DNA of 64,000 bases, from assembly GCF_003635165.1 (NCBI RefSeq), contig NZ_ML058616.1, positions 372,001-436,000 of the forward strand. Reading direction: 5' to 3'. Below the pieces are notes generated by a model. That model was not told where the DNA came from, ran no database searches, and saw only the letters and a program-made list of their open reading frames with translations. Numbering within the stretch: the first letter of the stretch is position 1; each line of letters begins with the position of its first letter. The translations under genes were made by a program, and so were the position numbers. Below are positions 18,780 to 27,634 of the stretch, one piece after another. The stretch is from Burkholderia sp. Nafp2/4-1b. Its GTDB lineage: Bacteria; Pseudomonadota; Gammaproteobacteria; Burkholderiales; Burkholderiaceae.

Positions 18780-21377
18780 ATGTCCAAAGCTCTGATCATT
18801 GCGGAAAAGCCTTCTGTCGCGAACGACATCGCGCGCGCTTTGGGCGGCTTTACCAAGCATGACGAATACTTCGAAAGCGACGAATTCGTCCTGTCGTCGG
18901 CGGTCGGCCACCTGCTGGAAATCGCCGCCCCGGAAGAGTACGAGGTCAAGCGCGGGAAATGGAGCTTCGCTCATCTGCCCGTCATCCCCCCGCATTTCGA
19001 CCTGAACCCGATCGCAAAAAGCGAATCGCGCCTCAAGGTGCTCACCAAGCTGATGAAGCGCAAGGACGTCGACCGCCTGATCAACGCATGTGACGCGGGG
19101 CGCGAAGGCGAGCTGATTTTCCGCCTGATCGCGCAGCACGCGAAGGCGAAACAGCCGGTCCAGCGGCTGTGGCTGCAATCGATGACGCCGCAGGCGATCC
19201 GCGACGGTTTCGCGAACCTGCGCAGCGACGCGGACATGCAGCCGCTCGCCGACGCCGCCCGCTGCCGCTCGGAAGCCGACTGGCTCGTCGGGATCAACGG
19301 CACGCGCGCGATGACCGCGTTCAACAGCAAGGGCGGCGGCTTCTTCCTGACGACCGTCGGGCGTGTTCAGACGCCAACGCTGTCGATCGTCGTCGAACGC
19401 GAAGAGAAAATCCGCCGCTTCATCCCGCGCGACTACTGGGAGGTGAAGGCCGAATTCGCATGCGCGGGCGGCTTCTACGAAGGCCGGTGGTACGACCCGA
19501 AATTCAAGCGCGACGAATTCGATCCGGAAAAGCGCGACTCGCGCCTCTGGAGCCTGCCGGCCGCCGAAACGATCGTCGCGGCCTGCCGCGACCAGGTCGG
19601 CACGGTGTCCGAGGAATCGAAGCCGTCGACGCAACTGTCGCCGCTGCTGTTCGACCTGACCAGCCTGCAGCGCGAGGCGAACGGCCGCTTCGGCTTCTCC
19701 GCGAAGAACACGCTCGGCCTCGCCCAGGCGCTGTATGAAAAGCACAAGGTGCTGACCTACCCGCGTACCGACGCGCGGGCGCTGCCGGAAGACTATCTGT
19801 CGACGGTCGAGTCCACGCTCGAGATGCTCAAGGAGAGCAACAACTATCTGCCGCATGCGAAGCAGGTGCTCGACAAGGGCTGGGTGAAGCCGAACAAGCG
19901 GATCTTCGACAACTCGAAGATCAGCGACCACTTTGCAATCATCCCGACGCTGCAGGCGCCGAAATCGCTGTCCGAGCCGGAGCAGAAGCTGTACGACCTG
20001 GTCGTGAAGCGTTTCCTCGCGGTGTTCTTCCCGGCGGCCGAATTCCGCGTCACGACGCGGATCACCGAAGTCGCCGGCCATCACTTCAAGACCGAAGGCA
20101 AGGTGCTCGTCGAGCCGGGCTGGCTGCAGGTGTACGGCCGCGACGCCGAAGGCGCGGATGCGAACCTCGTGCCGGTGCAGAAGGACGAGAAGGTGAAGAC
20201 GGACGAGATCGCCGCCGTCGCGCTGGTGACGAAGCCGCCCGCACGCTACTCGGAAGCGACGCTGCTGTCCGCGATGGAAGGCGCGGGCAAGCTCGTCGAG
20301 GACGACGAGCTGCGCGAGGCGATGGCCGCGAAGGGGCTCGGCACGCCGGCCACGCGCGCGGCGATCATCGAAGGCCTGCTCGGCGAGAAGTATCTCGTGC
20401 GCGAAGGCCGCGAGCTGATCCCGACCGCGAAGGCATTCCAGCTGATGACGCTGCTGCGCGGGCTCGGCGTGAAGGAACTGACCGCGCCCGAACTCACCGG
20501 CGAATGGGAGTACAAGCTGTCGCAGATGGAGCGCGGCAACCTCGGGCGCGACGCGTTCATGCAGGAAATCGCCCGCATGACGCAGCAGATCGTCAAGCGC
20601 GCGAAGGAATACGATTCCGACACGATCCCCGGCGATTACGCGACGCTCGAGACGCCGTGCCCGAACTGCGGCGGCCAGGTGAAGGAAAACTACCGCCGCT
20701 TCGCGTGCACGAAGTGCGAGTTCTCCATTTCGAAGATCCCGGGCAGCCGGCAGTTCGAGATCGCGGAAGTCGAGGAATTGCTGCGGGAGAAAACCATCGG
20801 CCCGCTGTCCGGTTTCCGCAGCAAGATGGGCCGCCCGTTCTCGGCGATCCTGAAGCTGTCGTTCGACGACGAAACGAAGAACTACAAGCTCGAGTTCGAC
20901 TTCGGCCAGGACCAGGGCGGCGAGGAAGGCGAAGCGCCCGACTTCTCCGCGCAGGAACCGGTCGGCGCGTGCCCGAAGTGCAATGGCCGCGTGTTCGAGC
21001 ACGGGATGAGCTACGTGTGCGAGCACTCGGTCGCGAATCCGAAGACCTGCGACTTCCGCTCGGGCAAGGTGATCCTGCAGCAGGAAATCACGCGCGAGCA
21101 AATGGCCAAGCTGCTCGCCGACGGCCGCACGGATCTGCTGCCCGGCTTCAAGTCGTCGCGCACGGGCCGCAACTTCAAGGCGTTCCTCGTGAAGCAGCCG
21201 GACGGCAAGATCGGCTTCGAGTTCGAGAAGAAGGAGCCGAAGGCCGCGGCCGCGAAGAAGACGGCGAAATCGGCGACGAAGGATGCCGAAACCGTGACGG
21301 AAGGCGCCGACGAGAAGCCGGCACCGGCGCGCAAGACGGCCGCTCGCAAGACGACGGCGCGCAAGACGGGCTCGTAA
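18780..21377 (+). CDS. topB: DNA topoisomerase III (TopB), type IA
   Basis: Type IA topoisomerase that decatenates DNA. The 865-residue protein opens with the Toprim domain (ALIIAEKPSVANDIARALGG). The active-site tyrosine is Tyr327 in LTYPRTDARALPEDY. After the core come zinc-ribbon modules with CPNCGG...CTKCEF and CPKCNG...C. The tail is Lys/Ala-rich, with repeated ARKTAARKT-like units that probably bind DNA non-specifically. The tail and zinc-ribbon region make it longer than the E. coli enzyme (about 650), as is usual in beta-proteobacteria. The ATG at 18780 gives the conserved N-terminus. Confidence 0.94.
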   Translation: MSKALIIAEKPSVANDIARALGGFTKHDEYFESDEFVLSSAVGHLLEIAAPEEYEVKRGKWSFAHLPVIPPHFDLNPIAKSESRLKVLTKLMKRKDVDRLINACDAGREGELIFRLIAQHAKAKQPVQRLWLQSMTPQAIRDGFANLRSDADMQPLADAARCRSEADWLVGINGTRAMTAFNSKGGGFFLTTVGRVQTPTLSIVVEREEKIRRFIPRDYWEVKAEFACAGGFYEGRWYDPKFKRDEFDPEKRDSRLWSLPAAETIVAACRDQVGTVSEESKPSTQLSPLLFDLTSLQREANGRFGFSAKNTLGLAQALYEKHKVLTYPRTDARALPEDYLSTVESTLEMLKESNNYLPHAKQVLDKGWVKPNKRIFDNSKISDHFAIIPTLQAPKSLSEPEQKLYDLVVKRFLAVFFPAAEFRVTTRITEVAGHHFKTEGKVLVEPGWLQVYGRDAEGADANLVPVQKDEKVKTDEIAAVALVTKPPARYSEATLLSAMEGAGKLVEDDELREAMAAKGLGTPATRAAIIEGLLGEKYLVREGRELIPTAKAFQLMTLLRGLGVKELTAPELTGEWEYKLSQMERGNLGRDAFMQEIARMTQQIVKRAKEYDSDTIPGDYATLETPCPNCGGQVKENYRRFACTKCEFSISKIPGSRQFEIAEVEELLREKTIGPLSGFRSKMGRPFSAILKLSFDDETKNYKLEFDFGQDQGGEEGEAPDFSAQEPVGACPKCNGRVFEHGMSYVCEHSVANPKTCDFRSGKVILQQEITREQMAKLLADGRTDLLPGFKSSRTGRNFKAFLVKQPDGKIGFEFEKKEPKAAAAKKTAKSATKDAETVTEGADEKPAPARKTAARKTTARKTGS

Positions 21378-21441
21378 CGCGCCCAGCGCCGGGGTGCTCC
21401 CCGGCGCTCCCTGTCACGGCCTACGCTGGCCGAACGGCAAT

Positions 21442-21477
21442 AAAAAACGCGGATCGATCACTCGATCCGCGTTTTTA
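21442..21477 (+). terminator. Bidirectional terminator between topB and the LysR gene
   Basis: An 11-bp stem (21447-21457 with 21462-21472) around a TCAC loop, flanked by A5 on the left and T5 on the right. It serves the convergent topB and LysR-type genes. Confidence 0.93.
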
Positions 21478-21514
21478 TTTGTGCCGACGCGATTGGCGCG
21501 CGGCCGCCGCGCCG

Positions 21515-22564
21515 TTACAGCGGCGACGGCACCGCGACGCGCGGGCGCGCCGAACGGGCGAGGCGCGGCTGCAGGTTCGGGTCGCTCGATTCGGGCGTCT
21601 CGGCCCGCATTTCGACGCCGAGCGGCGCAGGCGCCGCCCCCTGTGCGACCCACTGTTCGCCGATCATCGCGTCGGTCGAGTGGCTGAAATACTCGACGAG
21701 GTGATCGATGAACGTGCGCACCTTCGCGGGCAAATGGCGCCGGCTCGGGTATGCGATGTTGATCTCCACCTGCGGCAGCCGGAAATCCGGCAGCAGGCGC
21801 ACCAGCGCGCCGCGCGCGATGTCGCTGCCGATCAGGTAGCTCGGCAGGATCGCAACGCCCATCCCGAGCAGCGCGAACTGGCGCAGCATCGCGGTGTTGT
21901 TCGCGACGATCACGTTGGTCGGGCGCACGCGCACTTCGCCGTCCGGCCCCGTGAACACGCGCTCGTCGCCCCAGTATTCGGTCGGCAGGCTCAGTGCCGG
22001 GTGCTCGGCGAGCTGTTCCGGGTGGGTCGGCACGCCGTGCTTTTCCAGATAGCTCGGCGTCGCGCACACGGTCATGCAGCCCGTGGTCAGGCGCCGCGTG
22101 ACGATGCTTGCGCTGCGCATCTGGCGCGTGACGACGATACCGACGTCGAAACCTTCCTCGACGAGATCGACCTGGCGATCAACCAGCGTCAGATCCGGCA
22201 CCACTTTCGGGAAATTCTCCGTGTACGACTGCAGGACGGGAGCAAGGTTGTGCAGGCCGAACACGACGGGCGCGACGATGCGCAACGTGCCGACCGGCTC
22301 GTGATTGCGCGCCACCACCATCTGTTCGACATCCTCGAGCTCATCGAGAATCTGGCGCGCCCGCTCCAGATAGACCTGGCCCGACTCCGTCAGCGAAAGG
22401 CTGCGCGTGGTGCGGTTCAGCAACCGCGTGCCCAGCCGGCCTTCCAGGTCGGCGACGTGACGCGTCGCGACCGCGTTGGAGATATCCATTGCACTCGCGG
22501 CCCGCGCAAAACTGCCGAGATCTGCAACCTTGACGAACACGCGCATCGACTGCAAATGATCCAT
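21515..22564 (-). CDS. LysR-family transcriptional regulator
   Basis: A 349-residue LysR-type regulator. The N-terminal winged helix (MDHLQSMRVFVKVADLGSFARAA and a recognition helix near SNAVATRHVADLE) is followed by a substrate-binding domain (about 95-300). The extended tail of about 45 residues is rich in Ala/Pro/Arg and looks disordered. AGGAG precedes the ATG at 22564. It is divergent from the D-2-hydroxyacid dehydrogenase gene, which is its most likely target; this is inference from position. Confidence 0.88.
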   Translation of the reverse strand: MDHLQSMRVFVKVADLGSFARAASAMDISNAVATRHVADLEGRLGTRLLNRTTRSLSLTESGQVYLERARQILDELEDVEQMVVARNHEPVGTLRIVAPVVFGLHNLAPVLQSYTENFPKVVPDLTLVDRQVDLVEEGFDVGIVVTRQMRSASIVTRRLTTGCMTVCATPSYLEKHGVPTHPEQLAEHPALSLPTEYWGDERVFTGPDGEVRVRPTNVIVANNTAMLRQFALLGMGVAILPSYLIGSDIARGALVRLLPDFRLPQVEINIAYPSRRHLPAKVRTFIDHLVEYFSHSTDAMIGEQWVAQGAAPAPLGVEMRAETPESSDPNLQPRLARSARPRVAVPSPL

Positions 22565-22988
22565 AACGACTCCTGCCGCTGTTACAACTTCAAAAAGATG
22601 AAGCAAATGCGTAATTCTCCTACGACAGCGGAAATGATGCAGAGTTGCTCAACAACGTAGGTGTTAGCGATAAAAATAGTCAAAAATCCTCACCCATCGC
22701 GAAGGGATGATCCAATTATTCTGATTGAAGCAACAATTGGGTGAACCTGGTCGCGTTAACGGTCGAATCAGAAAGGACCTGTTTGATGCGACACAACAGC
22801 GCAGCCCGCCGCATCGGCCGGAAGCGGCGCCGGATCAGGCCGGCGCCGATTGCGGCGGAGCGTAACAACCTGTTAAAAAGACACCACGACGGAGCCCGGC
22901 GTAGCATCATGTCGGCCCCGGCCGGGCGGGACGGTGCGCGACCTGCGCCGCCGCCCCTGCCGCTTTCAACGCGCGACTCCTGCTGACC
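22565..22988. other. Divergent regulatory region between LysR gene and dehydrogenase
   Basis: A 424-base spacer that must hold both promoters. The part nearer the LysR gene is unusually AT-rich for this genome (about 22590-22740), as expected for a regulated promoter region. Short dyads such as GTTG-CTC-AACAAC near 22635 are present, but none can be assigned with confidence to LysR binding. An 81-codon reading frame here has no recognisable character. Confidence 0.4.
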
Positions 22989-24002
22989 ATGAAAATTGCC
23001 ATCCTCGACGACTACCAGGACGCCGTCCGCAAGCTGAACTGCTTCGAGATGCTCGCCGAGCACGACGTGAAGGTCTTCAACAACACGGTGCGTGGCCTGG
23101 GGCAACTCGCGAGCCGTCTCGCGGAAGTCGAGGCGCTCGTGCTGATTCGCGAGCGCACGCCGATTTCGTCGCAACTGCTCGCCAAGCTGCCGAACCTGCG
23201 CATGATCAGCCAGACCGGCCGCATCTCGACCCACATCGACCTCGAAGCGTGTACCGACCGCGGCATCGCGGTGCTCGAAGGCACCGGCTCGCCGGTCGCG
23301 CCGGCCGAACTGACCTGGGCGCTCGTGATGGCCGCCCAGCGCCGCATTCCGCAGTACGTCGCGAACCTGAAGCAGGGTGCATGGCAGCAGTCGGGCCTGA
23401 AGACGTCGGCACTGCCGCCGAACTTCGGCCTCGGCCAGGTGCTGCGCGGCCAGACGCTCGGCATCTGGGGCTACGGCAAGATCGGCCGGCTGGTCGCCGG
23501 CTACGGCAAGGCGTTCGGGATGAACGTGCTGATCTGGGGCCGCGAGCATTCGCTCGAGGCCGCGCGCGCCGACGGCTACACGGCCGCCGAGAGCCGCGAA
23601 GCCCTGTTCGAGCAGAGCGACGTGCTGTCGCTGCACCTGCGCATGCACGACGACACGCGCGGGATCGTCAAGCAGGAAGACCTGATGCGGATGAAGCCGA
23701 CGTCGCTGCTCGTCAACACGAGCCGCGCCGAGCTGCTCGAGGAAAACGCGCTCGTCAACGCGCTGTCGCACAACCGCCCGGGGATGGTCGCGATCGACGT
23801 GTTCGAGAGCGAGCCGATCCTGCAGGGCTACAGCCTGCTGCGGATGGAAAACGTGATCTGCACGCCGCACATCGGCTATGTCGAGCGCGAAAGCTACGAG
23901 CTGTATTTCAGCGCGGCGTTCAGGAACATCCTCGCATTCGACCAGGGCGACATGTCGAGCGTCGTCAATCCGGAAGCGCTGACGCCGCGCCGCGTGCGCT
24001 GA
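22989..24002 (+). CDS. D-2-hydroxyacid dehydrogenase family protein
   Basis: A 337-residue NAD(P)-dependent dehydrogenase of the D-isomer-specific 2-hydroxyacid family (D-3-phosphoglycerate dehydrogenase-like). The nucleotide-binding motif GIWGYGKIGRLVAGYG is in the centre. The catalytic triad is Arg in NTSRAELL, Glu in FESEPIL and His in TPHIGYVE. The substrate is not predictable. It is divergent from a LysR regulator. Confidence 0.9.
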   Translation: MKIAILDDYQDAVRKLNCFEMLAEHDVKVFNNTVRGLGQLASRLAEVEALVLIRERTPISSQLLAKLPNLRMISQTGRISTHIDLEACTDRGIAVLEGTGSPVAPAELTWALVMAAQRRIPQYVANLKQGAWQQSGLKTSALPPNFGLGQVLRGQTLGIWGYGKIGRLVAGYGKAFGMNVLIWGREHSLEAARADGYTAAESREALFEQSDVLSLHLRMHDDTRGIVKQEDLMRMKPTSLLVNTSRAELLEENALVNALSHNRPGMVAIDVFESEPILQGYSLLRMENVICTPHIGYVERESYELYFSAAFRNILAFDQGDMSSVVNPEALTPRRVR

Positions 24003-24075
24003 CCGGAGTCGACCCGAGTCGACCGGCGCGGGCCACGCTCGCCGCGGCCCGTCCGCCGGCTGGCGCCGCCCCTCT

Positions 24076-24942
24076 TCAGGCGACCACGCGGCCGCCCGTC
24101 AGCGCATCGACGCGCGTGAGGAAATGCTCGCCGTCGCGCCGTCCGAGATCGTACGCATGCCGCATCTGCGACGGACTCGTGTAATCCCAACTGGAAATCG
24201 GCACCTTGCTCGACGGCTGTACATAGAGCCGCCGCTGGTCGCCGTGCGCGACCGTGAACATCTGCGGGCGCGGATACAGCCGCGTGACGAGCACCAGCAC
24301 GTCGCCCGGCGACGCGTCGAGCGCATCGACCGGCACGTTGTCGACCATCCCGCCATCGAGTACCGGCCGGCCGTCGCGCCGCAGCACCGGCGTGAACGGC
24401 GGCGTGCACGACGATTGCAGGATCAGGTCGGCGAGTTCGTCGACGCTCGTGCAGGCCTGCGCGCGCACGAACTCGGGGCGAAAGCCGAGCGACCGCCCGA
24501 GCGTCGGATGCAGCGTCTTGCGCAGGTACTTTTCGATGTTGTACGCGACGAGGCCCGCCGCGACCGCGCTGCGCGCACCGAGCCAGCGCGGCACGTGCGA
24601 CACGCCGATGCGGATCTCCGGCGCGTCGGCGAGCTGCGCGAACGGCTCACCGTAGATGTCGAGCAGCGCCTGCCGGTAGATCCGGTAATGCGGAAACACG
24701 GGCTCGCGCCCGAACAGGTTGCCCCAGTACGCGTTCTTGCGGTTGTGGCGCAGCGCTTCTTCGTAATAGCGCATCACCCACGCGGCGTCGCGCGTGTACA
24801 GCATGCAGGCGGTCGCCGCGCCGGCCGAGATGCCGGCGATCACGCGCGGACGCAGCGCGAGCGCCGGGCGCGCGACGTCCCAGAAGCCGGCCTGCCACCA
24901 GCAGCGATTGCCGCCGCCCGCGAACACGATCTGGTCGAACAT
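24076..24942 (-). CDS. Patatin-like phospholipase
   Basis: A 288-residue patatin-family acyl hydrolase. The oxyanion motif is AGGGNRCWW near residue 8. The nucleophile is Ser39 in GISAG, and the catalytic Asp196 lies in LDGGMVDN. No signal peptide or membrane segment is seen, so it is probably cytosolic or membrane-peripheral. It starts 8 bases after the thioesterase stop, so both are likely one unit acting on acyl groups. The substrate is unknown. Confidence 0.88.
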   Translation of the reverse strand: MFDQIVFAGGGNRCWWQAGFWDVARPALALRPRVIAGISAGAATACMLYTRDAAWVMRYYEEALRHNRKNAYWGNLFGREPVFPHYRIYRQALLDIYGEPFAQLADAPEIRIGVSHVPRWLGARSAVAAGLVAYNIEKYLRKTLHPTLGRSLGFRPEFVRAQACTSVDELADLILQSSCTPPFTPVLRRDGRPVLDGGMVDNVPVDALDASPGDVLVLVTRLYPRPQMFTVAHGDQRRLYVQPSSKVPISSWDYTSPSQMRHAYDLGRRDGEHFLTRVDALTGGRVVA

Positions 24943-24950
24943 CGCGCCGC

Positions 24951-25355
24951 TCAGCTGACGAGCGCGTAGGTCGACGTCGCGTGCACGGCCATCTTGCCGT
25001 CCTCGTCGAACAGCTCGACTTCGCCGAATACCAGGTTGCGGCCCATGCGCAGCACGCGCGCGGTGACGAGCACGTCGCCCTTGCGCACCGGCCGCATGAA
25101 GTTCGTGTTCAGCGACACGGTCGTCATCGGCTTGAATTCGCCAAGCGCAACCGAGATCGCGACCACCATCGCGGTGTCGGCGGCGGCCGTGAATACCTGG
25201 CCGCAGATGATGCCGCCCGAGTGACGGAATTCGCCGGAGAACGGCAGGCGCATCGTGACGCTGTCGTCGCCGATCGATACGGGGACCAGACCCAGCGAGC
25301 GGACCCACGGGGCCAGCAGGCGATCCAGCAATTCGCGGACTGCGTTTTCGTCCAT
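24951..25355 (-). CDS. PaaI-family hotdog thioesterase
   Basis: A 134-residue hotdog-fold acyl-CoA thioesterase of the PaaI type. Visible are FRHSGGIICGQVFTAAADTAMVVAI (the helix carrying the catalytic acidic residue) and MTTVSLNTNFMRPVRKGDV. It is located directly upstream of the patatin-like gene in the same direction. Confidence 0.85.
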   Translation of the reverse strand: MDENAVRELLDRLLAPWVRSLGLVPVSIGDDSVTMRLPFSGEFRHSGGIICGQVFTAAADTAMVVAISVALGEFKPMTTVSLNTNFMRPVRKGDVLVTARVLRMGRNLVFGEVELFDEDGKMAVHATSTYALVS

Positions 25356-25502
25356 CTTCGAATGCCCAGAAAGCGTTGCGCGACCGCCGCGCAACAGGTG
25401 GACGTCATCATACCGGGAGCGGGCCAACTGCGATGGCTCGTTACCGCGTCGACAGCCGCCGTTGCCCCGACGAAATATTTTGAGGAAATTTCGAGAAAGG
25501 AC

Positions 25503-25531
25503 TTGCCAAGACCGAAATACCCATGCATAAT
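25503..25531 (+). promoter_or_regulatory. Promoter of tRNA-Lys
   Basis: TTGCCA (25503-25508) and CATAAT (25526-25531) with a 17-base spacer; the -10 ends 13 bases before the mature tRNA start. Confidence 0.8.
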
Positions 25532-25544
25532 CTTTCTTCTGTTG

Positions 25545-25620
25545 GGGGCGTTAGCTCAGTTGGTAGAGCAGCGGACTCTTAATCCGTAGGTCGAGTGTTC
25601 GAGTCACTCACGCCCCACCA
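25545..25620 (+). tRNA. tRNA-Lys (anticodon CTT)
   Basis: A 76-base cloverleaf with encoded CCA. The acceptor arms GGGGCGT and ACGCCCC pair fully. The anticodon loop CTCTTAA gives CTT, reading AAG. The D-loop and T-loop (TTCGAGT) are canonical. Confidence 0.97.
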
Positions 25621-25628
25621 GGAATTCC

Positions 25629-25663
25629 AAAGGCCGGTCAGCGCAAGCTGACCGGCCTTTTTC
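25629..25663 (+). terminator. Intrinsic terminator after tRNA-Lys
   Basis: A 14-bp stem (25629-25642 with 25647-25660) capped by a GCAA tetraloop and followed by TTTTT. Confidence 0.95.
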
Positions 25664-25978
25664 CATTTGCGGCCGCTTCCGGCCATTTCCGGCGCCGCCC
25701 GGCTTCTCCCCGTCTCCCTCGCGACAGGCCATCACATTGATGCCTTGCCGATGCGCTTTCCGCTAGAATCGTCCGATAAATAATCACACGACCGGCAGGC
25801 GAACGCCGAATATCGCCACCGGCACTGAGAGAACATGGGACGTCAGACATGGAAGCATGTGAACGAGACGCAACCATTGAGAGGGTATCGTCACGCCAAT
25901 ATCGGCGCGCACGTCGCGTCGCGCCCTCACCCCGATCGCATCCGGATCCGTCGCACGACGCGCACTGCGGATCCGGTC

Positions 25979-26884
25979 ATGCAGCGTAAGGACGCCCTCG
26001 TCGTATTCGCGCTCGGCATCGCGCTGCTCGTCGTGGCCGCCGCGCTCGCCGTCACCGCGAGCCGCGCGGCCGGCCATCTGGTCCGCACGCCGGGCACGGT
26101 CGTGCGCATCGTGCAGGACAGTGACGCGATGCGCGCCTATCGCCCGATCGTCGCTTATCTCGCGAACGACGGCCGGCGCCGCGAGGTCGCCGGCAATACC
26201 GCATCGACGGTCCCGGCGTACGACATCGGCGAAAGCGTCGATGTGCTGGTCGATCCGGACCATCCGGGCCGCCCCGCGCTGATCGACGATTTTGCGCAAC
26301 GCTGGTTTCCCGTCGCGGTGCCGGCATTGCTCGCGGTCGCGTCGCTTGCGATGGGCAGCCTGCTGGTCGCGAACGAGCGCCGCAGCCGGCACGTCGACAC
26401 GCTTTCCACACGGGCCGCGCGCAAGACGACCCGGCGCCGCTGGAACATCGCGATGGTGCTGATTCCGATCGCGATCGGCACCGGCTTCCTCGCCGGCGCA
26501 GGTGCGGCAGGACTGCGTCAGTGGCAGGTCGCCCGCCACTACGCGCACTCGACCGGCCATGTCGTCGAGATCGCCGAAACCGCCCAGTCGCCCAGCGCGC
26601 GCTCGCCGCTCTATTCGGCGATCGTCGCGTTCACGACCGACAGCGGCCGCCCGGTCACGTTCGCGCAAGGCTCGGCATCGTCGCGCCCTACGCTCTACGA
26701 AGGCGAAATCGTCAACGTGCTGTACGACCCCGTCACGCCCGAACGCGCGGTCATCGACCAGTTCTGGGATCGCTGGGCGCTCACGGCAATCCTGTTCGCG
26801 ATCGGCACGCCGTTCCTCGTCGCCGGGCTGTTCGTCGCCGGCACCCTGTGGCCCGAGCATCGGCCGCTGGAAATCGCCGAATGA
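25979..26884 (+). CDS. Membrane protein with two DUF3592 units
   Basis: About 301 residues, four hydrophobic segments (near 8-28, 120-140, 160-182 and 270-293) and two related extracytoplasmic units. Unit one contains GTVVRIVQDS...VDVLVDPDHPGRPALIDDF; unit two contains GHVVEIAETA...VNVLYDPVTPERAVIDQF. Each is a DUF3592-like domain, so the gene looks like an internal duplication. Function is unknown. The start is uncertain: the ATG at 25979 puts the first membrane helix at the N-terminus but has a weak ribosome site. An ATG at 25835 would add 48 polar residues. Confidence 0.75.
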   Translation: MQRKDALVVFALGIALLVVAAALAVTASRAAGHLVRTPGTVVRIVQDSDAMRAYRPIVAYLANDGRRREVAGNTASTVPAYDIGESVDVLVDPDHPGRPALIDDFAQRWFPVAVPALLAVASLAMGSLLVANERRSRHVDTLSTRAARKTTRRRWNIAMVLIPIAIGTGFLAGAGAAGLRQWQVARHYAHSTGHVVEIAETAQSPSARSPLYSAIVAFTTDSGRPVTFAQGSASSRPTLYEGEIVNVLYDPVTPERAVIDQFWDRWALTAILFAIGTPFLVAGLFVAGTLWPEHRPLEIAE

Positions 26885-26923
26885 CGCGCACCGCGTCGAG
26901 CCATCGACGCCGCGGCGCACACG

Positions 26924-27553
26924 TCATCGCTCCCTGAACGCCTCCACCTTCGCGCGGTTGCCGCACGTGCGCATGTCGCACCAGCGTCGCCCGACGCCGC
27001 GGCCGCGGTCGACGAAGAACCACGTACAGCGGCCGCACTGCCGCACACGCGCGAAATCGTCGCTGCGCAGCAGATGCTCGAACCCGAGCGCCGCCGCATC
27101 GACCCAACGCGACGCCGCGCGCGCGTCCGGCCGCCACGCGAAACGGCCATCGACCGCGTCAAACGTGCTGCGCCCGATCGCCGCGCGAATCGCCTCCGCG
27201 AGCCGGTTCGCCGCTCGCGCGCCGGCGCTGCCGCCTTCGCCGCCTTCGCCGTTTCCGGCCGTCAAATGTGCGAGCGCGGCATACGCGTCCTCGCGAAAGC
27301 CGTGCAGCGCGGCGAGTTCGCCTGCGCCGTCCTGCCGCGACTGACGCAGAAACCGCGTCAGATCGGCCTCCGCCAGCAAGCCCGACTGCGCGGCCCACGC
27401 ACGCACGGCCGGCCAGTCGACGAGCTTGTCGTCGTCGCGCGTCTTGCCCGTGTCGGCCACCGTGTTCAGGAAGTCGAGCGCTGGATGGCCGCCGACGAAA
27501 TCGGCCGCGCTCCACGCGTGCGCCGCTCGCGCAGGCTCATGTCGAGTAACCAT
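26924..27553 (-). CDS. ABATE/CGNR zinc-finger transcriptional regulator
   Basis: A 209-residue protein with an N-terminal ABATE-type helical domain (FVGGHPALDFLNTVADTG, the typical family opening). A C-terminal CGNR zinc finger follows, with CGRCTWFFVDRGRGVGRRWCDMRTCGNR carrying four cysteines. Such proteins are predicted DNA-binding, ligand-responsive regulators. It is divergent from an alpha/beta hydrolase, with a strong inverted repeat between the two genes, so autoregulation and control of the hydrolase are likely (inference). Confidence 0.87.
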   Translation of the reverse strand: MVTRHEPARAAHAWSAADFVGGHPALDFLNTVADTGKTRDDDKLVDWPAVRAWAAQSGLLAEADLTRFLRQSRQDGAGELAALHGFREDAYAALAHLTAGNGEGGEGGSAGARAANRLAEAIRAAIGRSTFDAVDGRFAWRPDARAASRWVDAAALGFEHLLRSDDFARVRQCGRCTWFFVDRGRGVGRRWCDMRTCGNRAKVEAFRER

Positions 27554-27593
27554 TTATTTCCACCTATCGGTTTCATATCCGGACAAACCGGCG

Positions 27594-27620
27594 TAACCTG
27601 TTAACAACCATAACAGGTTA
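27594..27620. promoter_or_regulatory. Candidate operator: two TAAC-N2-GTTA elements in a perfect inverted repeat
   Basis: TAACCTGTTA (27594-27603) and TAACAGGTTA (27611-27620) are exact reverse complements separated by 7 bases. Each half is itself a TAAC/GTTA dyad. The element lies 14 bases before the hydrolase ATG and 40 bases from the regulator start, where it would overlap the hydrolase transcript start. Confidence 0.7.
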
Positions 27621-27634
27621 TCACGGAGGAACCG

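Noticed and set aside
22866-22876. Single AACCTGTTAA near the dehydrogenase gene, similar to half of the CGNR operator
   Set aside because: Only one copy and a different regulator (LysR) is adjacent; a chance match of about ten bases cannot be excluded.
22741-22986. 81-codon frame in the LysR/dehydrogenase spacer
   Set aside because: Arg/Pro-rich, no ribosome site, no family character; the region is needed for divergent promoters.
26502-27344. Ser/Arg/Pro-rich plus-strand frame overlapping the DUF3592 gene and the CGNR gene
   Set aside because: It covers two recognised genes in different frames and has no hydrophobic core or motif.
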